DNA of 64,000 nucleotides, from assembly GCF_900101335.1 (NCBI RefSeq), contig NZ_FNKA01000002.1:186001-250000 (forward strand), written 5' to 3'. The stretch's first letter is position 1; each line of letters begins with the position of its first letter. Positions 24,773 through 31,940 of the stretch are shown one piece after another. The translations under genes and the position numbers were made by a program. The notes beneath the pieces are model-generated. The model did no database searches, had not been told where the DNA came from, and saw nothing but the letters and a program-made list of their open reading frames with translations. Source of the DNA: Quadrisphaera sp. DSM 44207 (lineage in GTDB: Bacteria > Actinomycetota > Actinomycetes > Actinomycetales > Quadrisphaeraceae).

Positions 24773-24778
24773 ACCGTA
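24773..24778 (-). promoter_or_regulatory. Possible -10 box of the thi operon
   Basis: On the minus strand TACGGT matches the actinobacterial TANNNT -10 and would start transcription right at the 5' edge of the riboswitch. No good -35 is seen. Confidence 0.4.
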
Positions 24779-24888
24779 GCAGCGCGCTGCCGGGGGCGCC
24801 ACGGCGTCCCGGCCGCGGTGGCGGCGCGGGTGCGCCCCGTGCTCGGATGGCGCCGGGGGCACGAGCCCCGGGAGCAGGGAGGTGCGCC

Positions 24889-25866
24889 GTGGAGCACGTG
24901 AGGCTGGGCGGGTCCGGGCTGGAGGTCTCGCGCCTCTGCCTGGGGTGCATGAGCTACGGCGACCCCCAGCGCGGCACCCACCCGTGGACCCTGCCCGAGG
25001 AGGAGGCCCGCCCCTTCGTCCGACGGGCGCTGGAGCTGGGCGTCACGTTCTTCGACACCGCGAACGTGTACTCGGCCGGCAGCAGCGAGGAGATCCTCGG
25101 GCGGGCGCTGAAGGACTTCGCGGCCTCCCGCGAGGAGGTCGTGATCGCCACGAAGGTCCACGGGCGGATGCGGCCGGGCCCCAACGGCGCCGGGCTCTCC
25201 CGCGCGGCGATCATGACCGAGATCGACGCCAGCCTGCGCCGCCTCGGCACCGACCACGTCGACCTGTACCAGGTCCACCGCTGGGACCCGCTGACGCCGA
25301 TCGAGGAGACCCTCGAGGCGCTGCACGACGTCGTCAGGGCCGGCAAGGCCCGCTACCTCGGGGCCTCCTCCATGTGGGCGTGGCAGTTCTCCAAGGCCCT
25401 GCACACCGCCGAGCTGCGCGGCTGGACCCGGTTCGTGAGCATGCAGGACCACTACAACCTGCTCCAGCGCGAGGAGGAGCGGGAGATGCTGCCGCTGTGC
25501 GCGGACCAGGGCGTCGGCGTCCTGCCCTGGAGCCCGCTCGCCCGCGGCCGCCTGACCCGCGACTGGGACGAGCGCACCGAGCGCTCGCAGACCGACGCCT
25601 TCGGGCGCGACCTCTACGACACCTCCGCCTCGGACCGCGCGATCGCCGAGCGCGTCGCGCAGGTGGCCGAGCAGCGCGGGGTGCCGCGCGCGCAGGTCGC
25701 GCTGGCGTGGGTGGCCTCGCGGCCGCAGGTCACCGCGCCGATCGTCGGCGCCACGAAGCTGCACCACCTCGAGGACGCCGTGGCGGCGCTGTCGCTGCGG
25801 CTGTCCGAGGAGGAGGTCACCCTGCTCGAGGAGCCGTACGCGCCGCACCCCGTCGCCGGGTTCTGA
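24889..25866 (+). CDS. Aldo/keto reductase
   Basis: The 325-residue NADPH-dependent TIM-barrel oxidoreductase shows the catalytic tetrad: Asp and Tyr in [10 protein letters not shown], Lys in VIATKVHG, His in LYQVHRWDP. Nucleotide-binding elements [10 protein letters not shown] and VGATKLHHL are also present. The sequence resembles the YajO/Tas-like general reductases acting on sugars or aldehydes. GTG has GGGAGG upstream and the gene is divergent from the thi operon. Residues [11 protein letters not shown] and [11 protein letters not shown] fit that subgroup. The substrate is unknown. Confidence 0.94.
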   Translation: MEHVRLGGSGLEVSRLCLGCMSYGDPQRGTHPWTLPEEEARPFVRRALELGVTFFDTANVYSAGSSEEILGRALKDFAASREEVVIATKVHGRMRPGPNGAGLSRAAIMTEIDASLRRLGTDHVDLYQVHRWDPLTPIEETLEALHDVVRAGKARYLGASSMWAWQFSKALHTAELRGWTRFVSMQDHYNLLQREEEREMLPLCADQGVGVLPWSPLARGRLTRDWDERTERSQTDAFGRDLYDTSASDRAIAERVAQVAEQRGVPRAQVALAWVASRPQVTAPIVGATKLHHLEDAVAALSLRLSEEEVTLLEEPYAPHPVAGF

Positions 25867-25889
25867 CGCGCGAGGACGGGCGCGCGAGG

Positions 25890-26105
25890 ATGGGCGGCGT
25901 GGACGAGGTGCGCATCCGCGAGGACGTCATCCGGCTCGGCCAGCTGCTGAAGCTGGCCGGGGCCGTCGACTCCGGCGCGGACGTCAAGCCGCTGCTGGAC
26001 AGCGGCGCCGTCACCGTCAACGGCGAGGTCGAGACCCGGCGCGGGCGGCAGGTCCGCCGCGGGGACGTCGTCGCGGTGGACGGCGACCCCCGTCGCGTCG
26101 TCTGA
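25890..26105 (+). CDS. Small RNA-binding S4-domain protein
   Basis: The 71-residue protein is one S4 domain: [26 protein letters not shown] followed by [19 protein letters not shown]. It matches the YbcJ/YaaA-type RNA-binding S4 proteins, thought to bind structured RNA or ribosomes. It lies 24 bases after the aldo/keto reductase gene and may be co-transcribed. The ATG has a weak site; GTG 25899 is another possible start. Its stop codon lies inside the palindrome 26102-26127. Confidence 0.88.
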   Translation: MGGVDEVRIREDVIRLGQLLKLAGAVDSGADVKPLLDSGAVTVNGEVETRRGRQVRRGDVVAVDGDPRRVV

Positions 26106-26127
26106 GCGCCCCGGCCGGGGCGCTCAG
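26102..26127. terminator. Palindromic terminator overlapping two stop codons
   Basis: A 26-base perfect palindrome (11-base stem, GGCC loop) begins inside the stop region of the S4 gene and ends inside that of the convergent DUF4126-like gene, so both stop codons are part of the stem. It should terminate transcription from both sides. Confidence 0.75.
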
Positions 26128-27209
26128 AAGGTGCGGGTGAGGCCGCCGCTGATCGCGCGCAGGTCGATCTGCGCGACGGTGCCGTCGGCACCGCGGCGCT
26201 CCACGCGCGGCGGCAGGCCGGAGCCGGTGCGGGTGCCGGTGCGGCCGGTGCGGCCGGTGCGGGTGCCGCGGCGCTCCGCCGCGTCCCCGTCGGCACCCGA
26301 GCGCGAGCGCGACCGGCACGCGAGCGCGGTCAGCGCGACGCCGACGCCGTCCTCGAGCAGCCCCGCGGGCACGAGGCCCAGGCGCTCGCTCGCCCACCGG
26401 CGCCACGCGATGCCGCCGTAGGTGCCCAGCGCCGAGCCCGCCGCGCCGGCGACCAGGGGCAGGGCGCCGTTGCGCCCGTCCCGGCGGGCCAGCGCCGCGG
26501 CGCCGACGGCACCGGACGTCGTGCGCAGCGCCACCGACGGCGGCAGCGTGCGGTCGGGGGTGACCGGCAGCTTGTCCGCGGTCACCTCGGCGGCCGCCGC
26601 GAGCAGCACCGCACCCCGCGACACGCCGCGGGTGGCGCCGGTGAGCACGGGGCCGGCGACGCCGAGGGTGCTGCGCAGCCCCGAGGCGACGCCGAGGGCG
26701 GTGGAGCGGAGCAGCAGCCCGGGGCCCGCGGCGCGCCGGCGGCGGTCGCCCCGGTCGAGCAGGTCGAGGGTGGCGTGCGCGGCGACGCCGTAGGACAGGT
26801 GCGAGGCGCTGTCGAGCAGCCAGTCCGAGCCCGACCAGCGGCGCGGGTCGGTGACCCCGAGCAGCGTCATGGGCACGTCGGTGGCGGCCATGGCGGCGGC
26901 GCCGGTCACGAGCGGCCCGAGGGGCCCGGGGAAGCGGATGCCCGCCGAGCGGGCGACGCTGGCGAGGACGCCGACGGCGAGCCCGTTGGTGTACCCGCTG
27001 AGCTCGCCGAGGGCTCCCAGGCGGTTGCGCCGCTCGTCGCCCCTGCTGGTCACCCGGGTGCCGGTGGCGCGGGCGAGGACCTCGACCGTCTGCGCGGGCG
27101 CGCTGCTCGCGTCCCGGCCGCGCACGGCCATGTCGAGGTAGGTGACGGCGTTGAGGGCCGTGGTGCCGACCGCGCCCGCGGCCAGCCCGCGCCTGATCGC
27201 TCCGCTCAT
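26124..27209 (-). CDS. Membrane protein with C-terminal DUF4126-like domain
   Basis: The 361-residue protein has two parts. Residues 1-160 contain several short hydrophobic segments (AAGAVGTTALNAVTYLDMAV, GLAVGVLASVARSAGI, ATDVPMTLLGV) of a conserved but uncharacterised actinobacterial type. Residues ~170-300 resemble DUF4126: STALGVASGLRSTLGVAGP, TADKLPVTPDRTLPPS, GALPLVAGAAGSALGTYGGI. The C-terminal tail has RTGRTGRTG repeats and many charges. Both halves look membrane-embedded. No function is known; DUF4126 alone is common in bacteria as a ~180-residue membrane protein. It is convergent with the S4 gene and shares its terminator. Confidence 0.65.
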   Translation of the reverse strand: MSGAIRRGLAAGAVGTTALNAVTYLDMAVRGRDASSAPAQTVEVLARATGTRVTSRGDERRNRLGALGELSGYTNGLAVGVLASVARSAGIRFPGPLGPLVTGAAAMAATDVPMTLLGVTDPRRWSGSDWLLDSASHLSYGVAAHATLDLLDRGDRRRRAAGPGLLLRSTALGVASGLRSTLGVAGPVLTGATRGVSRGAVLLAAAAEVTADKLPVTPDRTLPPSVALRTTSGAVGAAALARRDGRNGALPLVAGAAGSALGTYGGIAWRRWASERLGLVPAGLLEDGVGVALTALACRSRSRSGADGDAAERRGTRTGRTGRTGTRTGSGLPPRVERRGADGTVAQIDLRAISGGLTRTF

Positions 27210-27285
27210 GCCCCCACGGTCGCGGCCCCCGCGGCGTCCGGCAACCGGGACGCGACGGGGGCCGCGGCCGCCGCGGAAGCGGTCC

Positions 27286-27345
27286 GCGGCGACGGGGTCA
27301 GCGGCGACGGGGTCAGCGGCGGCGGGGTCAGCGGCGGCGGGGTCC
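27286..27345. repeat. 15-base tandem repeat over an aldo/keto reductase stop codon
   Basis: Four units of GCGGCGACGGGGTCA (two exact, two with one or two changes). The TGA stop of the minus-strand gene at 27328 is the last triplet of unit 3, and because the unit is a multiple of three, units 2 and 1 provide two more in-frame TGA codons downstream. Confidence 0.9.
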
Positions 27346-28386
27346 GCGGCCGCCCTCGACGGGGCGGCTGCGCTGCTGCACGCCCGGCCCGCCGTACGGG
27401 TAGTCCGCGGGCGCCGGGTCGCTGGCGGCGTCCAGGGCCGCGGTCTCCTCGGCGCCCAGGTGCAGGCCGGCGGCGCCGAGGTTGTCCTGCAGCTGCTCCA
27501 GGGTGCGGGCGCCGAGGATCACGGAGGTCACCGAGGGCCGGTCGACGAGCCAGGCCAGGGCCACCTGCGACATCGGCACCCCGCGGGCGTCCGCGATGCT
27601 CCGCACGGCGTCGATCACGTCCCAGGTGCGCTGCTGCACCGAGCGGCGGCCGTAGGCCTCGACGCCGCGCTCCGGGTCCTCGCCCAGGCGGGTGGCGCCG
27701 GTCGGGCGCTCCTCGCGGGTGTACTTGCCCGTCAGCCAGCCCCCGCCCAGCGGCGACCACGGCAGCAGGCCGAGGCCGGCGTCCAGGCAGGACGGCACGA
27801 CCTCCCACTCGACCTCGCGGACCAGGAGGTTGTACTGCGGCTGCAGCGTCACGGGCGCGGACAGCCCCAGCTCGCGGGCCACGGCGACGGCCTTCTGCAC
27901 CTGCCAGCCGGTGTAGTTCGACAGGCCCACGTAGCGGACCTTGCCCGCCCGCACCGCGTCGTCGAGGGTGGAGAGGGTCTCCTCCAGCGGCGTCAGCGGG
28001 TCCCAGGAGTGCACCTGGTACTCGTCGACCTCGTCGACCCCGAGGCGGCGCAGGGACGCGTCCAGCGCCCGCTGCAGGTGGCGCCGGGACAGGCCGACGT
28101 CGTTGGGGCCCTCGCCCATCGGGAAGCGGCCCTTGGTGGCGAGCACCACGGAGTCGCGCACCTCGGCCGGCCGGGCGGCCAGCCAGCGGCCGATGATCTC
28201 CTCCGACGTGCCGGCGGTGTAGACGTCGGCGGTGTCGACCAGCGTGCCGCCGGCCTCGACGAAGGCGTCGAGCTGGGCGTGGCTGCCCGCCTCGTCGGTC
28301 TCCGCGCCGAACGTCATCGTGCCGAGCGCGTACGTCGAGACGGCGCACCCGCTGCTGCCCAGGGTCCTGTGCTCCACGCCTCCCAT
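27328..28386 (-). CDS. Aldo/keto reductase, second copy
   Basis: The 352-residue reductase has Asp/Tyr in VDTADVYTAG, Lys in VLATKGRF, His in YQVHSWDP and the cofactor loop PWSPLGGGWLTGKY. It is about the same fold as the gene at 24889 but clearly a different subfamily (closer to YajO/AKR12-like actinobacterial reductases). The C-terminal tail after residue 330 is Gly/Arg-rich and ends in the tandem repeat at 27286-27345, so the tail may have been lengthened by repeat expansion. Start at ATG 28386. The 27-base repeat array lies just upstream. Confidence 0.93.
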   Translation of the reverse strand: MGGVEHRTLGSSGCAVSTYALGTMTFGAETDEAGSHAQLDAFVEAGGTLVDTADVYTAGTSEEIIGRWLAARPAEVRDSVVLATKGRFPMGEGPNDVGLSRRHLQRALDASLRRLGVDEVDEYQVHSWDPLTPLEETLSTLDDAVRAGKVRYVGLSNYTGWQVQKAVAVARELGLSAPVTLQPQYNLLVREVEWEVVPSCLDAGLGLLPWSPLGGGWLTGKYTREERPTGATRLGEDPERGVEAYGRRSVQQRTWDVIDAVRSIADARGVPMSQVALAWLVDRPSVTSVILGARTLEQLQDNLGAAGLHLGAEETAALDAASDPAPADYPYGGPGVQQRSRPVEGGRGPRRR

Positions 28387-28415
28387 CCTGCCGCGACCTC
28401 CCGGGCGCGCCAGCC

Positions 28416-28523
28416 CAGACCCGCTCGCGCAGGACGCCGGTTCGGACCCGCTCGCGCAGGACGCCGGTTCGGACCCGCTCGCGCAGGACGCCGGCTCAGA
28501 CCTGCTTGTGCAGGACCAGGGGG
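28416..28523. repeat. 27-base tandem repeat derived from the recQ 3' end
   Basis: Four 27-base units: 28416-28442, 28443-28469, 28470-28496 and the divergent 28497-28523. The last unit is the final coding segment of the recQ-like gene. Units 1-3 differ from each other at only one or two places, while the coding copy has several more changes. Confidence 0.85.
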
Positions 28524-30574
28524 TGCACCGAGCCGGAGCCGGCCTCGCGCAGCAGCGCGGCGGCCACCGCGAGGGTCCACCCGGACCGGCTGGTGTCGTC
28601 CAGCAGCAGCACCGGCCCCTGCGGCACGGGAGCGGCCAGCGACAGGCGCGCCAGCGCGGCGGTGGCGGCCGCCGTGCTCGTGGCGGCGGCGTCCTGGCGG
28701 GGCCCGTCGGGGTCGGCCGCCAGCACGGGCACCACCTGCAGGCGCCCCAGCGCCCCGAGGCGCTCGGCGAGGTCGCGCAGCAGCGCGCCGTGCCGGCGGG
28801 AGGGCACCCACGTCACCCACGTCGGGCGCCCGGCGGGCCAGCCCCAGCGCGCGAGGGTGCGCACCAGGCCGTCGAGGACCTCCTGCGGCACGGGCTCGTC
28901 CGCGCGCAGGGCGGCCGTGACGGCCTCCCCCCACGCCGGGTCCTCCGCGAGCGCGAGCGCCCGGCCGGGCTCGGCGCGCTGGTCGAGAGGGATCCGCCCG
29001 CGCCGCGGGGCCCCCGACGGCCACATCCGCCGCGGCTCGAGCACGGTGACCTGCGAGCGCAGGTGCGCCAGGGCGGCGGCGACCGAGCCCGGCTGCGGGG
29101 AGGCGCCGGGGGGCGGCAGGGAGCCGGTGCACACCGAGCAGCGGCCGCAGTCCTGCGCCTGCGGGTCGTCGAGGGCCTCGCGCAGCGTGCGCATCAGGCA
29201 CCGGGCGCCGCAGAGGTAGGAGCGCATGACGTCCTGCTCCGCGCGGCGGGCCGCGGCCACGCCGGCGATCCGCTCGGCGTCGTAGCGCCACGGCGCCCCC
29301 GTCGCGCGCCAGCCGCCCTCGGCGCGCTCGACGGCGCCGTCGACGTCGAGGACCTTCAGCAGCGCCTCCAGCCGCCCGCGGCGCAGCCCGCTCTCGACCT
29401 CCAGCACGGGCAGGCTCATCGGGGCGGGGGCGGCGGCGAGCACGTCGAGCACGCGGCGCACCACCGGCTCGGGCGGGAACGCGGTGGAGTCGAAGTACGC
29501 CCAGATCCGCTCGTCGGCGGCCGTGGGCAGCAGGACGCCCACCGCGCCGTCCAGGGCCCGCCCGGCCCGGCCGACGTGCTGGTAGTAGGCGACCGGGGAC
29601 GAGGGCGCGCCGAGGTGGAGCACGAACGACAGGCGCGGGTGGTCGTAGCCCATGCCGAGCGAGGACGTGGCGACCAGGGCCCGCAGCGACCCCTCGAGCA
29701 GCGCGCGCTCCAGGCGCTCGCGCTCGGCCGGCTCGGTCGCCGAGGAGTAGGCCGCCACCGAGTGCCCCCGGGCGGTGAGGAACTCGGCGAGCCGCGTCGT
29801 CTCGGCGACGGTGAGGGTGTAGACGATCCCGCTGCCCGGCTGCGCGGCCACCGCCTCGGCGATCCACGCGTACGCGGTCGCGACGTCGGGGGTGGGCACG
29901 ACCGCGAGCGCGAGGCCCTCCCGCTCCAGCGGGCCGCGCAGGGTCAGGGTGTCCTCGCCGAGCTGCGCCGCGACGTCCGCGCTGACCCGCGCGTTGGCGG
30001 TGGCGGTGGTCGCCAGGACGGGCGTGCCCTCGGGCAGCCCCTGCAGCACCGTGGCGATGCGCCGGTAGTCGGGGCGGAAGTCGTGGCCCCAGTCGGAGAT
30101 GCAGTGCGCCTCGTCGACGACGAGCAGCCCCAGCCGCGGGGCCAGGTGCGGCAGCACGCGGGCGCGGAAGCCGGCGGAGTTCAGCCGCTCGGGGGAGACG
30201 AGCAGGACGTCCACGTCGTCGGCGGCCAGGCGCGCCTCGACCGCCGGCCACTCCTCGAGGTTGGCCGAGTTGATCGTGACCGCGCGCAGGCCCGAGCGCT
30301 CGGCGGCCGCGACCTGGTCGCGCATGAGCGCCAGCAGGGGCGAGACGACGAGGGTGGGGCCCCCGCCGGCGGCCCGGCGCAGCGCGGTCGCGACCCAGTA
30401 CACCGCGGACTTGCCCCACCCGGTGCGCTGGACGACGACGACGCGCCGCCGCTGCGCCACCAGGGCCTCCACCGCCGTCCACTGGTCCTCGCGCAGCTGC
30501 GCCGCGGGCCCGGCCAGGGCGCGCAGGTGCTGCTCGGCGGCCTCGCGCAGGCCGGCGGTCGGGGCGGTGCTCAT
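28496..30574 (-). CDS. recQ: RecQ-family helicase with C-terminal phosphoribosyltransferase-like domain
   Basis: The 692-residue protein has Walker A QRTGWGKS (49-56), DEAH box VVDEAHCISDWGHDFRPDYR, ATTATA motif III, the motif VI region YYQHVGRAGR and a zinc-binding Cys cluster (CGARC, then CGRCSVC), all RecQ features. Beyond about residue 530 there is no HRDC domain. A phosphoribosyltransferase-like fold ends in the PRPP-loop-like VLLLDDTSRSGWT (from 655). RecQ enzymes unwind DNA 3' to 5' in repair. Such RecQ-PRT fusions are known in actinobacteria, but the role of the extra domain is not. Start ATG 30574. Confidence 0.9.
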   Translation of the reverse strand: MSTAPTAGLREAAEQHLRALAGPAAQLREDQWTAVEALVAQRRRVVVVQRTGWGKSAVYWVATALRRAAGGGPTLVVSPLLALMRDQVAAAERSGLRAVTINSANLEEWPAVEARLAADDVDVLLVSPERLNSAGFRARVLPHLAPRLGLLVVDEAHCISDWGHDFRPDYRRIATVLQGLPEGTPVLATTATANARVSADVAAQLGEDTLTLRGPLEREGLALAVVPTPDVATAYAWIAEAVAAQPGSGIVYTLTVAETTRLAEFLTARGHSVAAYSSATEPAERERLERALLEGSLRALVATSSLGMGYDHPRLSFVLHLGAPSSPVAYYQHVGRAGRALDGAVGVLLPTAADERIWAYFDSTAFPPEPVVRRVLDVLAAAPAPMSLPVLEVESGLRRGRLEALLKVLDVDGAVERAEGGWRATGAPWRYDAERIAGVAAARRAEQDVMRSYLCGARCLMRTLREALDDPQAQDCGRCSVCTGSLPPPGASPQPGSVAAALAHLRSQVTVLEPRRMWPSGAPRRGRIPLDQRAEPGRALALAEDPAWGEAVTAALRADEPVPQEVLDGLVRTLARWGWPAGRPTWVTWVPSRRHGALLRDLAERLGALGRLQVVPVLAADPDGPRQDAAATSTAAATAALARLSLAAPVPQGPVLLLDDTSRSGWTLAVAAALLREAGSGSVHPLVLHKQV

Positions 30575-30760
30575 GAGCGGATCACGGGGACCATCGTGCC
30601 GCGGCGCCCCGACAGCGCTCCGCCGTCCGGGGCCGGCGCCGGCGGCGCAGGACGCCGCGAACCGCCCCGAGCCGGGCCGAGCCGGGCCGAGCCGGGGCGA
30701 TCAGGACGACTCCGGCGCGCCTCCCGCGCCGCCGCGGCGCCGGCTGGTACTCCTGGGCGG

Positions 30761-31282
30761 GTGCGACTCCTCGACGTCCTGCGCCGGCTCGTCCCGCCGC
30801 GACCGGCCGCCGCCCCCGCGTGGGCGGCCCCGCCGGTGTGGACGGCCGTGCCGGCCCGCGCCGGCGCGAGCGGCACCGCTCCGACGACGGCGGCGCTCGC
30901 GGCGGTGGCCCCGGCGGCCTCGTGGGTGCCGACGCCCCGGCCCGCCGCCCGCCCGGCCCCCGAGCCCGCGCCCGCCGTCGGCCCGGTGCCCGCAGCTCCA
31001 GCGCTTGCCGCCGCTCCGGCGCCTCCCGCGGCCGCGCCGGCGCCCACCGCGGTGGTGCGGGCGTGGGCTCGGCAGAACGGCTTCGCCGTCAACGACAGGG
31101 GCCGGCTGTCCAACGCCGTCGTGGCCGCCTTCGCCGCCGCCCACGACACCGCCGCCCACGACACCGCCGCCCACGACACCGCCGCCCACGACACCGCCGC
31201 CCACGACACCGCCGCCCACGACACCGCCGCCCACGACACCGCGCACGACACCGCCGCGCCCGACGCCGCCGCGGTCCCGTGA
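30761..31282 (+). CDS. Lsr2-type DNA-binding-domain protein with AAHDT repeats
   Basis: The 173-residue protein has three parts. Residues 1-95 are Pro/Ala rich and disordered. Residues 97-128 (VVRAWARQNGFAVNDRGRLS) match the Lsr2 C-terminal domain, including the Arg113-Gly-Arg115 motif that enters the minor groove of AT-rich DNA in Lsr2. Residues 127-165 are seven AAHDT pentapeptides plus a short copy. The Lsr2 N-terminal dimerisation domain is missing. It probably binds DNA or is a decoy or modulator of true Lsr2, and the His/Asp repeats could bind metal; both are inference. The 186-base gap to recQ holds three GCCGGGCCGA repeats. GTG start. Confidence 0.65.
   Translation: MRLLDVLRRLVPPRPAAAPAWAAPPVWTAVPARAGASGTAPTTAALAAVAPAASWVPTPRPAARPAPEPAPAVGPVPAAPALAAAPAPPAAAPAPTAVVRAWARQNGFAVNDRGRLSNAVVAAFAAAHDTAAHDTAAHDTAAHDTAAHDTAAHDTAAHDTAHDTAAPDAAAVP
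31136..31240 (+). repeat. 15-base tandem repeat (7 copies) encoding AAHDT
   Basis: Seven identical copies of GCCGCCCACGACACC in frame, followed by a 12-base degenerate copy. Third codon positions are identical in all copies, so expansion is recent by slippage or recombination. Confidence 0.97.
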
Positions 31283-31388
31283 CGGGCGGGGGCGGACGAC
31301 CTGGCCGATTCGCCGGACGCCGCCCGCTGCTCACCCCTAGCGTTCCGACGACGCCGGAGAGGAGCTCCGGCCGGAACGAGGGACGGTC

Positions 31389-31919
31389 ATGGCGACCAGG
31401 CAGGTGCTCCACCAAGCGGTCCTCCCGGCACGGCGCGGGGCGGCTCCCGCCGGCCCCGTGCTCGACCTGACCGCCGCCGGCCCGGCAGCCGGCTGGGTGG
31501 CGCCCTCGGCGTCCGCCGCGGGCCGCGCCGCCGAGGAGGCGCCGCGAGGGCCGCACGCCTCGGTGCCGCACCTGACCGAGTGGCGTCCTGGAGGGGTCTC
31601 GCGGCGGCTGCGCACCGCGCAGGTGCTCGTGGTCGGCGTCCTCGCCGCGGCCGCCGGGGCGGGCATCGCCTCGGGGGAGTCCGAGGAGCTGGCGGTGGCC
31701 CGGGACGGCGCCCGCGCGGCGCAGGTCGCCGAGCAGGAGGCGTCGGCGCGCGCGCAGGAGGGCTGGGCGGCCGCGGACGCGGCCCGCGCGGACCTGCAGC
31801 GCGCCACCGCCGCGCAGGCCGCCGCCGAGGCCCGGGCCACCGAGGCGGAGCAGCGCCTGGCCGCCGCGCAGGCCGCTCCCGCGAAGACGTCCGCGAAGTC
31901 GGGCGCCGGCCGGGGCTGA
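31389..31919 (+). CDS. Single-pass membrane protein with Ala-rich coiled coil
   Basis: The 176-residue protein has a disordered 70-residue N-terminus, one membrane segment (about 76-94: TAQVLVVGVLAAAAGAGIAS), then an Ala/Glu/Arg heptad-like helix (AVARDGARAAQVAEQEASAR) to a Lys-rich end. GAGGGA precedes ATG 31389. No family is recognised. The coiled coil would lie outside if the N-terminus is cytosolic. It is convergent with the S9 peptidase gene. Confidence 0.6.
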   Translation: MATRQVLHQAVLPARRGAAPAGPVLDLTAAGPAAGWVAPSASAAGRAAEEAPRGPHASVPHLTEWRPGGVSRRLRTAQVLVVGVLAAAAGAGIASGESEELAVARDGARAAQVAEQEASARAQEGWAAADAARADLQRATAAQAAAEARATEAEQRLAAAQAAPAKTSAKSGAGRG

Positions 31920-31940
31920 CCCGGGGCGCTCGGACCCGGC

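Noticed and set aside
28416-28523. Attachment site or integron-like repeat
   Set aside because: Copies are tandem, lie next to recQ, and no integrase or tRNA is nearby.
31136-31240. CRISPR-like array
   Set aside because: Units are contiguous 15-base copies with no spacers and are in frame within a coding sequence.
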